Below are positions 1-6,377 of a stretch of 6,773 bases of DNA, in pieces. The DNA is from Robiginitomaculum sp. GTDB taxonomy: Bacteria; Pseudomonadota; Alphaproteobacteria; Caulobacterales; Maricaulaceae. The DNA is taken from assembly GCA_002733735.2 (NCBI GenBank), contig NVWT02000005.1, positions 11,814 to 18,586 on the forward strand. Direction: 5' to 3'. A model generated the notes under the pieces. That model was not told where the DNA came from. It saw only the letters and a list, made by a program, of their open reading frames with translations, and did no database searches. The position numbers and the translations under genes are program-made. Every line of letters starts with the position of its first letter. Position 1 is the first letter of the stretch.

Positions 1-18
1 GACGGTAGCAGCTACCAA

Positions 19-46
19 CCGGTTCCCTTATGCATAAGGGAACCGG
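19..46. repeat. Perfect 28-bp palindrome
   Basis: Positions 19-32 are the exact reverse complement of 33-46, with the centre at TGCA (31-34), so both strands read the same. A smaller hairpin, GGTAG/CTACC with a 3-nt loop, sits just before it at 4-16. The palindrome could act as a transcription stop for a gene beyond the left edge, but no T-run follows on either strand. It could also be a protein-binding dyad or a mobile palindromic repeat unit. The symmetry is certain; the role is not. Confidence 0.7.
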
Positions 47-76
47 CACCATCATTATACACACTTTCAACAGACA

Positions 77-97
77 ATCCCGTGCTCGACACGGGAT
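77..97. repeat. Intergenic palindromic repeat, unit 1
   Basis: An 8-bp perfect stem, ATCCCGTG (77-84) and CACGGGAT (90-97), encloses the 5-nt loop CTCGA. Hairpins of this form (CCCGTG...CACGGG followed by ATCCAG) are, from memory, frequent between genes in Alphaproteobacteria. Calling it a dispersed repeat family is therefore an inference that needs a genome-wide search. It is the first of several different foldable units packed side by side up to position 304. Confidence 0.6.
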
Positions 98-115
98 CCA
101 GTTCTTCCACTATTA

Positions 116-142
116 GTTCTAGCGGCGCCTGCAAGGCTGAAC
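116..142. repeat. Intergenic hairpin between units 1 and 2
   Basis: GTTC (116-119) pairs with GAAC (139-142). After a single bulged T at 120, AGC (121-123) pairs with GCT (136-138). This gives a 7-bp stem around a 12-nt interior that can itself fold (GCCT 127-130 with AGGC 134-137). It joins units 1 and 2 and may be part of one of them rather than a separate element. Confidence 0.4.
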
Positions 143-147
143 ACCGA

Positions 148-198
148 CCTTATCCTCTCCTGTCCTTCGAGGCTGCTACGCAGCACCTCAGGATAAGG
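148..198. repeat. Intergenic palindromic repeat, unit 2
   Basis: The outer 9-bp perfect stem is CCTTATCCT (148-156) with AGGATAAGG (190-198). Inside it GAGG (169-172) pairs with CCTC (186-189), and CTGC (173-176) pairs with GCAG (180-183) around the triloop TAC, leaving a 2-nt bulge at 184-185. The inner sequence (CTTCGAGGCTGCTACGCAGC) resembles a widespread alphaproteobacterial intergenic repeat as I remember it. The pairing is directly visible; family membership is inferred. Confidence 0.6.
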
Positions 199-252
199 AG
201 GGAGCCAAATTCGTGTGTTATGATATTTCACCATAAAAGAATAAGAACTGTT

Positions 253-304
253 ATCCTCCCCCCGCTTGCGGGGGAGGTGGCGGCGAAGCCGACGGAGGGG
301 GGAT
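253..304. repeat. Intergenic palindromic repeat, unit 3, branched fold
   Basis: This GC-rich unit can fold in two ways. In one, CCTCCCCCCGC (255-265) pairs with GCGGGGGAGG (268-277) with one extra C. In the other, an outer stem 253-260/297-304 (one T-G wobble) encloses two hairpins: CCCGC/GCGGG (261-265 and 268-272) and CGGC/GCCG (281-284 and 288-291) with loop GAA. The pattern GGGGGAGG, GGCGGCGAAGCC, GACGGAGGGG matches a common alphaproteobacterial intergenic repeat as I recall it. The alternative folds could matter if it is transcribed. Confidence 0.6.
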
Positions 305-340
305 TTATAATGTTCAAAATAAACAAGATAAATTAACTAG

Positions 341-540
341 GTGCGACCGCCCATTTTAGATTTGGAGGCAACCATTCGCCGCACTTCGTCGCGAGACAGA
401 AGAAGGGTGAACAAGGGGCACGTGACCCTTAAGAGGGAACCCTTAATTAGCAATCATTGCCAAAAACTTCCCTTAAAATGAGGGTTAATTAGCAAAGAAT
501 TAGCACTCATTGCCCCTTACCGACACTTGAACAACGAGGA
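341..540. other. Non-coding patch with short direct repeats and a CACGTG-centred near-palindrome
   Basis: Positions 413-430 form an 18-bp palindrome with a single mismatched pair (418/425), centred on CACGTG. Further right, AATTAGCA occurs three times (445-452, 488-495, 498-505). The 17-mers at 445-461 and 498-514 differ at one base, and TTAATTAGCAA occurs at 443-453 and 486-496. The patch may be a regulatory region or another dispersed repeat. A 38-codon minus-strand frame (337-453, TTG start, ending SKSKMGGRT) crosses it but has no ribosome site and is not called as a gene. Confidence 0.45.
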
Positions 541-893
541 TAAGTCACAACCATGCTCGCAATCTTCCCACCGGCTATAATGGTCATGCAACTGGCAATA
601 ACTCAGCCATTTGCGGCTGTTTGACATTGTTAATACGTAAACAACTCAATGAAACGTGGGTTTCCCTAAAGTATTACTTTAGCAATGCGCAAGAATAACA
701 TTGTTTCGTGGTGAGGTTTTACGCATTTATCCGCTGAGAAAATCGCACAAAGCCAACAATAGGTTTTATTTGCGCGAATTAGAGCAAATTACGACTAGCC
801 CTAACCTTTATCGCGGCTTTGCAAAATAGCAAAGACATCGGCAAGGTTTAATCTCTTTGACCGCGAGACAATTAGTAAGTGGTGTAATAAATT
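541..893. other. Spacer without a recognisable gene
   Basis: No reading frame with a convincing ribosome-binding site or protein signature was found on either strand. Small inverted repeats are present: CAGCC/GGCTG (604-608 and 615-619), GAAAC/GTTTC (651-655 and 660-664), CTAAAGT/ACTTTAG with a 3-nt loop (666-672 and 676-682) and CTTTGC/GCAAAG (817-822 and 829-834). The last lies about 60 bp beyond the stop codon of the minus-strand gene but lacks a T-run in that orientation, so no terminator is called. A TTGACA lies at 621-626 without a good partner hexamer. Confidence 0.5.
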
Positions 894-3200
894 CTAATTC
901 TCTATTTGATTGGGAACTATAATAACTGTCTGCATGGTGTCTGCTTTGGTCTCCGAACGCTCCCACATGCGCAAGAATTGCTCGGCTCCGTCATTACGCA
1001 GCTTATCCAAATATTCTTGTTTCATACCAATAGCCTCAAGCTCTTTATGAAATTTCTTCATCATGCCAATGTGTTGCATTCCATTGATCGTATGAACTCC
1101 AAATTTTTCCATAATGTCTGTTCCAGTGGATAATTCACAGTCTTCAAAGGTTCGCGAGTTAAAGCCCTTGGTGACTGTAGCAAAATCCAATGAATAACCA
1201 ACACTTAAACCCTTGTCGAGCAGATAGGCTAGCATTTTGGCGTTCTCGGTTGAAGTTCGGGGGCAATCTTCGCCAACGCCGCTATCCACCATGCCTTCTT
1301 TTGCATCCATCGGCCCAAGAATGGCTCCAAAAAACCCACCTGTCCTCTTTATAAAACGAAGTTCATTGTCATCAAAATCATATTCATTCGGATAAGGAGT
1401 GTTCTTAGCTGATTTTGTCAGGCTGGATCTACCAACCAACATGGCATTTGGTCGATTATGAAAGGCGTTTAGCGGATAATTCTTAAATTCCCTCGAAATC
1501 TCCCGCATATCAATACGTGCTTTGCTAGAGACATGATCAATGTTTATAATCATGCCTTTGCGCATTGCGGCGCGTACAACTCTATCGCCATCAGTGGACA
1601 GGCCTAAATTATTCCGCTCGATATTATAATGGTTATTCTTATCGCCGCCACTGGTGCCGCCAGGATCGGAAAAACCCGGTGGGCTTGGATAAATAGCAAA
1701 CCCGTTGAATTCATCAGCACCTTTTCTAACAACATAGTTCATCATGTTGGTCTCTGAGATGTCGCTCAGTTTTGCATTGCAATCATTGGCAAAGCCAAAT
1801 CCCTTGATATTGTTTTGCCCACACTCATCATCATTATCACAGTAATAATGCCGATAAGCACTTGTCGTCGCTCTTTCAATGCGGGACAGTACACGATTAA
1901 GCGGAAATAACGCCACATTATCATCATAATAAAAACACCCGGCAATGGCTTGATTAGTTCTAACGGCTTTGCCTAATGTAGTGCTTTTTGGAGCAAAGAC
2001 ATCAGCGCCGGTCAGACGACTATTAACTTTATGTGCCATATAAAACGTACGCACACCCTTGTTATATAGACGATTCAGTCGATTAACCGGGTCAAATGTT
2101 TTGTTTTCAGCACCAAATGTATAATCAGACTCAACACCTAAAATAATCACCAGCTTATTACTATTAGCAATACGCCGCGCTTCGGTGGCATTATAAGCAA
2201 TTTGCATCCAACTACTATTGGCCGCCGCCCAGTCTTTGGTTTTTTGAATTTGCCGTTCCAAAGACCTAATACTATCGCCAGGAGTACAGGCATAACCATT
2301 ACCACCAGTGCCGCCACCTCCTAGGTTTTCGTAATACAGCGTTTCACACATTGGTTCATTGTCGACAGCAAAGGCAACCATGATCCGCATTCTGGTATCA
2401 CGGAACATGGGTTGTGGCGGCGAGTAGGCTTCTTTGATCCACTGGGTACTATAACGCACATGGGAAAAACTATCCTGATGCGGCCCTATGCGAGAAGAAT
2501 GGTTGCCCATATCACCGCCTAGAGCGCCCAACGCGCCAAGAATATTGCCTTTTACCTCACCGTGGTCACAACGTTGCCCGACACGACAACCAGAACAACT
2601 AGCGGTATAACCATTGGTCATAATGCCATTAGAAAAATTATTGGACGCACCGGTAAAGGCGTAATTCCCGCCAAATGCCATCGCCACCATTGGGTGTTCA
2701 TGGGTCAGCACATAGCCAGTAATAGGTCTATCTAAACTTTTAGGATTTGTAGGAATAATAACGTCGCCTATTGTTACTTCGCCTTGGCTAAAAACAGATG
2801 AAGTGGCCGTTATTTCAGTGGTATTATAAAACTCATAAACTTTGCTAATTTCTGATTGTGGAATTCGTCTTATTTGCCGCAACCTTGCTTTGTTTCCCGG
2901 CTTTATGTTTTTATTAGCCAGTAATTGAGCAAAATCCCTCTGTGGCATAGCTCTGATAAAAGCAATCTTGGCAATATCTCTCTTTGTTACATTATTTACT
3001 TTCGGCGCAATACCTGTAGCAAGCGCAGCTCGCCCAATTGAATGCAGCCTTCTAACATCCCTATCATTGATATTGTTAACTACTATAAGCCTTTTAGCTT
3101 CTGCTTGGACAGAATCTGTTTTTTGCGCGTAAACCAATGTCGTAGATGTTAGTAAAACTATTGCTGGGATTACCAACAAAACCCTAAGAAACCCAATCAT
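894..3200 (-). CDS. Large exported M19-like (membrane dipeptidase-related) metallohydrolase
   Basis: This encodes a 768-residue secreted or periplasmic protein, probably a zinc-type hydrolase of the amidohydrolase fold; its substrate is unknown. Residues 1-25 form a signal peptide ending VYA before Q26. Elements of peptidase M19 appear in order: THEHP (H167, H169), GVES (E357, like GVEGG), the GVRTFYMAH segment (H390), GMIINIDHVS (H556), AFH (H581), the LRFIKRTGGFFGAI segment, and GYSLDF (D672). The match is clear from residue 350 onward. M19 enzymes usually have HxD at the first motif and about 350-450 residues; this one has HxH and long insertions, including a CxxC segment (C202, C205, C211) and 11 cysteines in all. 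The ATG at 3200 is chosen because GGGGAG (3205-3210) precedes it; an in-frame GTG at 3212 overlaps that site. It is transcribed divergently from the DUF305 gene. Dipeptidase activity itself is not shown. Confidence 0.88.
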   Translation of the reverse strand: MIGFLRVLLVIPAIVLLTSTTLVYAQKTDSVQAEAKRLIVVNNINDRDVRRLHSIGRAALATGIAPKVNNVTKRDIAKIAFIRAMPQRDFAQLLANKNIKPGNKARLRQIRRIPQSEISKVYEFYNTTEITATSSVFSQGEVTIGDVIIPTNPKSLDRPITGYVLTHEHPMVAMAFGGNYAFTGASNNFSNGIMTNGYTASCSGCRVGQRCDHGEVKGNILGALGALGGDMGNHSSRIGPHQDSFSHVRYSTQWIKEAYSPPQPMFRDTRMRIMVAFAVDNEPMCETLYYENLGGGGTGGNGYACTPGDSIRSLERQIQKTKDWAAANSSWMQIAYNATEARRIANSNKLVIILGVESDYTFGAENKTFDPVNRLNRLYNKGVRTFYMAHKVNSRLTGADVFAPKSTTLGKAVRTNQAIAGCFYYDDNVALFPLNRVLSRIERATTSAYRHYYCDNDDECGQNNIKGFGFANDCNAKLSDISETNMMNYVVRKGADEFNGFAIYPSPPGFSDPGGTSGGDKNNHYNIERNNLGLSTDGDRVVRAAMRKGMIINIDHVSSKARIDMREISREFKNYPLNAFHNRPNAMLVGRSSLTKSAKNTPYPNEYDFDDNELRFIKRTGGFFGAILGPMDAKEGMVDSGVGEDCPRTSTENAKMLAYLLDKGLSVGYSLDFATVTKGFNSRTFEDCELSTGTDIMEKFGVHTINGMQHIGMMKKFHKELEAIGMKQEYLDKLRNDGAEQFLRMWERSETKADTMQTVIIVPNQIEN

Positions 3201-3204
3201 GGCA

Positions 3205-3210
3205 CTCCCC
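3205..3210 (-). promoter_or_regulatory. Ribosome-binding site deciding the ATG start of the M19-like gene
   Basis: On the minus strand GGGGAG lies 4 nt before the ATG at 3200-3198. The upstream in-frame GTG (3212-3210) overlaps this purine run and has no site of its own, so it would add four residues (MGSA) without support. The ATG also gives a standard signal peptide that starts directly with a hydrophobic stretch. Confidence 0.65.
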
Positions 3211-3475
3211 ACTTTTTATACTAATCCGGCAAACCTTTGGTCTAGATTAAGCTACAATACACATTTTTGCTTGAAATACAACTTACGCAGGCAAAACCAT
3301 CAACAGTGACAAGCTTTTTCAGTTCAAAATCATGTCAATATAGTGCTGAACGTTCCAAAGAAAAATAACAGATAATAGCCCAGGAATGAGAGCTTAATGA
3401 TAGGTATCAGAAACAACTAAATATTATGACCTACAAGCAGGATACCAATAAATTACAATATGTTTATTTTTCACT

Positions 3476-3504
3476 TTGACTTATTCTGTTACAGTCATTT
3501 TAAC
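3476..3504 (+). promoter_or_regulatory. Candidate sigma-70-type promoter for the DUF305-propeller gene, with overlapping dyad
   Basis: TTGACT (3476-3481, five of six consensus bases) is followed after 17 nt by TTTAAC (3499-3504, four of six). Transcription would start near 3511, giving a leader of about 25 nt before the TTG start codon. An inverted repeat TGACT/AGTCA (3477-3481 and 3493-3497) spans the space between the hexamers, which is a typical position for a repressor or activator site. Both are inferred from sequence only. Confidence 0.45.
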
Positions 3505-3524
3505 AAACAATTCAATATGTCATT

Positions 3525-3531
3525 AAGGGGG
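3525..3531 (+). promoter_or_regulatory. Strong ribosome-binding site before a TTG start
   Basis: AAGGGGG ends 5 nt before the TTG at 3537-3539. It fixes the rare TTG as the start: the next in-frame ATG encodes residue 69, inside the first DUF305 motif, and would remove the signal peptide. Confidence 0.75.
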
Positions 3532-3536
3532 CTTCA

Positions 3537-6053
3537 TTGACCAAATTTTCCACGTCCAAATTTCGTAACGTTCTATCCGCATCCACAGCATTAGCCTTAA
3601 TCAGTGCAGCTAGCTTGGCTTTTGCGCAAGATGTGCCGATTGTTCAACCTGGCGCACCGGGCGAGCAGGCCAGATCACTTAATGCCAGCGAGGCTATTGA
3701 GATTGTCAGCACCCGTTATTCGAAAAATGATGCGACATTCATGCGGGACATGATCCCGCACCATAATCAGGCCGTGCAAATGGCCGAATTGGTAGACGAG
3801 CGCACAAACCACGAAGAAGTTATTGATATTGCTGGACGCATCACGGTCTCACAGGCCGATGAGATTGACTTCATGGAAAGCTGGTTGCAAGAGCGAGAAG
3901 AAGACGTCCCACAAGCTGATGCGCACGATGCTATGCACACCTCGCACTCGATGGCCGGCATGGCAACACCAGAGCAAATGGCCGAATTGGCAAAAGTTGA
4001 AGGCGTAGAGTTTGATCAATTATTCCTAACCTTGATGATTACCCACCATGAGGGCGCGGTAACCATGGTCAAAGAGTTACTCAAAAAACGCGGTTCCGCC
4101 TATGATCCGGTATTGTTTGATTTCGTTAATGACGTCACTAATGACCAAAAGGCAGAAATAAAACGCATGCACGAATTGCTGCTCGATCTGTCTTCAGACC
4201 CAAGAGCAGGTCTAGCCGCAGGATTTGACGATGCAGAGCAAGCTATTCTCAATCTTGAACTTATCGCGTCATTACCAAAACCGGCTGGTTTCTTTGATCC
4301 GGAAAACCCTTCTGGATTACCGCCAATTAAACCACCAAAGAAAACCGATAAAGATGGCGAAGATAAAGCCACAGAAGAGGAAGAAGTAGAGACTAAAAAA
4401 CCTGAAGACGAGAGCGCTTCCGACAAAAAAGACGCTGATGAGAAAAAGAAGAAAAAGAAAACCCAGTGGGGAAAACGCGCACCGTTGTTAAGCTTCTCCA
4501 ACACCGATATGGCGTTCTTTGGCAATAAAATGATCGTTGGTAATTATCATGGCTTTAACGCTTATGAGCTGCAAGAAAATGGTGTGCCAAAGCTGTTAAG
4601 CTCGGTAGTTTGCCCCGGTGGGCAAGGCGATGTTTCGATTGTCGGCGATCTATTGATTATGTCGGTTGAGCAAACACGCGGACGGGTTGATTGCGGTTTG
4701 CAAGGCATTGACGAAGATGTCAGCGAAGAACGTTTTCGCGGGCTACGTATTTTTGACATTAGCGACCTTACCAACCCAATACAGGTAGGGCAGGTTCAAA
4801 CTTGTCGTGGATCACACACCCATTCTGTTGTCTCAGGCCCCGACAAAGATGGTAAAATTATCGTCTATAACTCCGGCACCTCGCGGGTACGCAAGGAAGA
4901 AGAAATGGCTGGCTGTATTGGTAATATTGCTGGTGATGAACGAACAGCATTGTTTCGTATTGATGTCATTGAAATTCCGGTTGATGACCCCTCAAAAGCA
5001 CGCATTATCGACAGTCCGGCGGTCTTTGCCGATGAGGAAACCGGTCAAATGGCTGGCTTATGGCGAGGCGGCGATCATGGAGATAAAACCCAAAGAACTA
5101 ACCAAACCAATCAATGCCATGACATAACGGTATTCCCCGAAGCAAATATTGCCGCCGGAGCTTGCTCAGGGAACGGAATTATTTTTGACATTTCTGACCC
5201 CAGAAAGCCAAAACGTATTGATGCTGTACTTGATACCGGCTTTGCCTATTGGCATTCGGCAACCTTTAACAATGATGGCACAAAGGTTATTTTCACCGAC
5301 GAATGGGGCGGCGGCGGTCGGCCGCGGTGTCGCACATACGACCCCAAAGAATGGGGAGCAAACGCCATTTATGATATTACCGATGGTAAACTTACCTTCC
5401 AAAGTTACTATAAATTACCAGCCCCTCAGACTGAAAATGAAAATTGTGTTGCCCATAATGGCTCGGTGATTCCGGTGCCGGGGCGCGATATTTTTGCGCA
5501 AGCATGGTATCAAGGTGGCTTATCACTGATGGATTTTACAGACTCGGCCAATCCGGTGGAGATCGCTTATTTTGATCGTGGACCCATTCATGAAGAACGA
5601 ATGGTAACTGGCGGATATTGGTCAACATATTGGTATAATGGCAAGATATATGGCACCGAAATTGTACGCGGTCTTGATGTGTTCGCCTTATTGCCAAGTG
5701 AGTTTCTAAGCGAAAATGAAATTGCCGCTGCCAACATCGCCGATCAACGTGATAGGTTCAATCCGCAACAACAATTTGCCATTACTTGGCCGCACGAACC
5801 GGTAATTGCGCGGGCATATATGGATCAACTTCAACGCTCCGAAGCATTATCTGAAACCCTCATGGCACAGTTGAATACGGCCTTAGATCAAGCAGATGAG
5901 CGCTTGAGCGAGGGCAAAAGTGATGTGGTATTGGCCAAACAGTTGGAGAACTTAGCTGCAAATGTGGCTAGAAACAAAAAAGAGACCGCCAATAATGACC
6001 GGCAAGCTGCTCTTAGCACAACCCTAACAGGGATAGCCAAAAGACTACGCTAA
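3537..6053 (+). CDS. Exported DUF305 / LVIVD beta-propeller fusion protein
   Basis: This is an 838-residue secreted or periplasmic protein starting at TTG. Residues 1-30 are a signal peptide (hydrophobic core, AFA before Q31). Residues 50-215 are a DUF305 four-helix-like domain. It has two hallmark motifs, MRDMIPHHNQAVQM (69-82: H75, H76, M82) and MITHHEGAVTM (167-177: H170, H171, M177), and a His/Met loop between them (H130, M133, H134, H137, M139, M142). Some DUF305 proteins bind copper or silver, so metal handling is a fair inference. Residues 265-309 are a Lys/Glu/Asp linker. Residues 315-720 look like a beta-propeller with LVIVD-type repeats (FDISD 406-410, FDISD 550-554, YDITD 612-616, MDFTD 665-669) and eight cysteines. 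Residues 725-838 are mostly helical and unrecognised. It lies divergent from the M19-like gene and is followed by a stem-loop. No enzymatic activity can be assigned. Confidence 0.9.
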   Translation: MTKFSTSKFRNVLSASTALALISAASLAFAQDVPIVQPGAPGEQARSLNASEAIEIVSTRYSKNDATFMRDMIPHHNQAVQMAELVDERTNHEEVIDIAGRITVSQADEIDFMESWLQEREEDVPQADAHDAMHTSHSMAGMATPEQMAELAKVEGVEFDQLFLTLMITHHEGAVTMVKELLKKRGSAYDPVLFDFVNDVTNDQKAEIKRMHELLLDLSSDPRAGLAAGFDDAEQAILNLELIASLPKPAGFFDPENPSGLPPIKPPKKTDKDGEDKATEEEEVETKKPEDESASDKKDADEKKKKKKTQWGKRAPLLSFSNTDMAFFGNKMIVGNYHGFNAYELQENGVPKLLSSVVCPGGQGDVSIVGDLLIMSVEQTRGRVDCGLQGIDEDVSEERFRGLRIFDISDLTNPIQVGQVQTCRGSHTHSVVSGPDKDGKIIVYNSGTSRVRKEEEMAGCIGNIAGDERTALFRIDVIEIPVDDPSKARIIDSPAVFADEETGQMAGLWRGGDHGDKTQRTNQTNQCHDITVFPEANIAAGACSGNGIIFDISDPRKPKRIDAVLDTGFAYWHSATFNNDGTKVIFTDEWGGGGRPRCRTYDPKEWGANAIYDITDGKLTFQSYYKLPAPQTENENCVAHNGSVIPVPGRDIFAQAWYQGGLSLMDFTDSANPVEIAYFDRGPIHEERMVTGGYWSTYWYNGKIYGTEIVRGLDVFALLPSEFLSENEIAAANIADQRDRFNPQQQFAITWPHEPVIARAYMDQLQRSEALSETLMAQLNTALDQADERLSEGKSDVVLAKQLENLAANVARNKKETANNDRQAALSTTLTGIAKRLR

Positions 6054-6068
6054 GCTAGGGTTAGAACT

Positions 6069-6108
6069 GTAGGTTCTGGTTCATCGGTACCATTGAGCCG
6101 GAACCTAC
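6069..6108 (+). terminator. Stem-loop after the DUF305-propeller gene, possible terminator
   Basis: A 15-bp stem, 6069-6083 with 6094-6108, closes a 10-nt loop. Two of the pairs are G-U wobbles when read as plus-strand RNA (6077/6100 and 6080/6097), whereas the minus-strand RNA would have A-C mismatches there. The fold therefore favours a plus-strand transcript. It begins 16 nt after the stop codon, as a terminator would, but is followed by GTTCGAAGC and not by a T-run. It may need Rho, stabilise the 3' end, or be a repeat. Confidence 0.5.
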
Positions 6109-6377
6109 GTTCGAAGCTAATATTTGCCATATTGACAGCGCCAAGGGGATCCTGACCCTAGAGATCTACCCTAAATACTTATTTTGTCACATTTCTTATA
6201 GAAAAACCGCTTCACACTTTTCAAGAAAAGCTCTAGTAGCTCAAACTTCAATTCACAAACATACGACATCTTACCAAGCCCTTTAGAAAAATAACAAAAG
6301 CTAACACTGTAACTTAGGGTCTGTGGATTTTTTAGATTTCAGTTGTTTTACTCTAAGAATACCCCCAAAGGATACAA
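6109..6377 (+). promoter_or_regulatory. AT-rich upstream region of the helicase gene
   Basis: No gene is visible here. The stretch must hold the helicase promoter, but no clean hexamer pair stands out. TTGACA occurs at 6132-6137 without a matching -10 element 16-18 nt on. A compact palindrome CTTTTC-AA-GAAAAG lies at 6217-6230, and a run of six T is at 6328-6333 region. Helicase translation is set by AAAGGA (6367-6372), 5 nt before the ATG. If transcription starts far upstream the mRNA would have a long leader, as some cold-inducible DEAD-box genes do; that is speculation. Confidence 0.4.

Larger units (their letters stand above)
3213..3536. promoter_or_regulatory. Divergent intergenic region with promoters for both exported-protein genes
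   Basis: This AT-rich region separates two genes that point away from each other, so it must carry promoters for both. The plus-strand promoter candidate is described separately. No convincing minus-strand -35/-10 pair was found; TATAAA-like sequence lies just before the minus-strand ribosome site, too close to be secure. Possible binding elements are the 8-bp palindrome GAACGTTC (3348-3355), a spaced inverted repeat GGTATC/GATACC (3403-3408 and 3441-3446), and the octamer CAATATGT twice (3456-3463 and 3513-3520). Confidence 0.5.

Noticed and set aside
1..37. Possible C-terminal end of a gene entering from the left edge
   Set aside because: Stops occur at 6-8 and 35-37 in two frames, but the fragment is too short to show any coding signature.
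82..336. 84-codon plus-strand open frame
   Set aside because: It consists almost wholly of the palindromic repeat units at 77-304, has no ribosome site before its GTG-type start and shows no protein signature.
471..490. TTAA...TTAA pair resembling a CtrA box
   Set aside because: The spacing is 8 nt where the consensus needs 7, and no gene start follows on either strand.
499..507. TTAGCACTC, identical to the left half of the CIRCE element bound by HrcA
   Set aside because: The matching right half GAGTGCTAA is absent at the required spacing and no heat-shock gene follows.
553..624. 23-codon frame starting ATG with a weak GAGGA upstream
   Set aside because: The purine motif is about 13 nt away, the peptide is short and featureless, and there is no context to support it.
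621..650. TTGACA as a -35 element for an antisense or small RNA transcript
   Set aside because: No acceptable -10 hexamer lies 16-18 nt downstream (best is CTCAAT, three of six), and no clear terminator delimits a small RNA.
4100..4525. 141-codon minus-strand frame inside the DUF305-propeller gene
   Set aside because: It is the complement of the real gene; its poly-Phe and Ser-rich stretches mirror the Lys/Glu linker codons.
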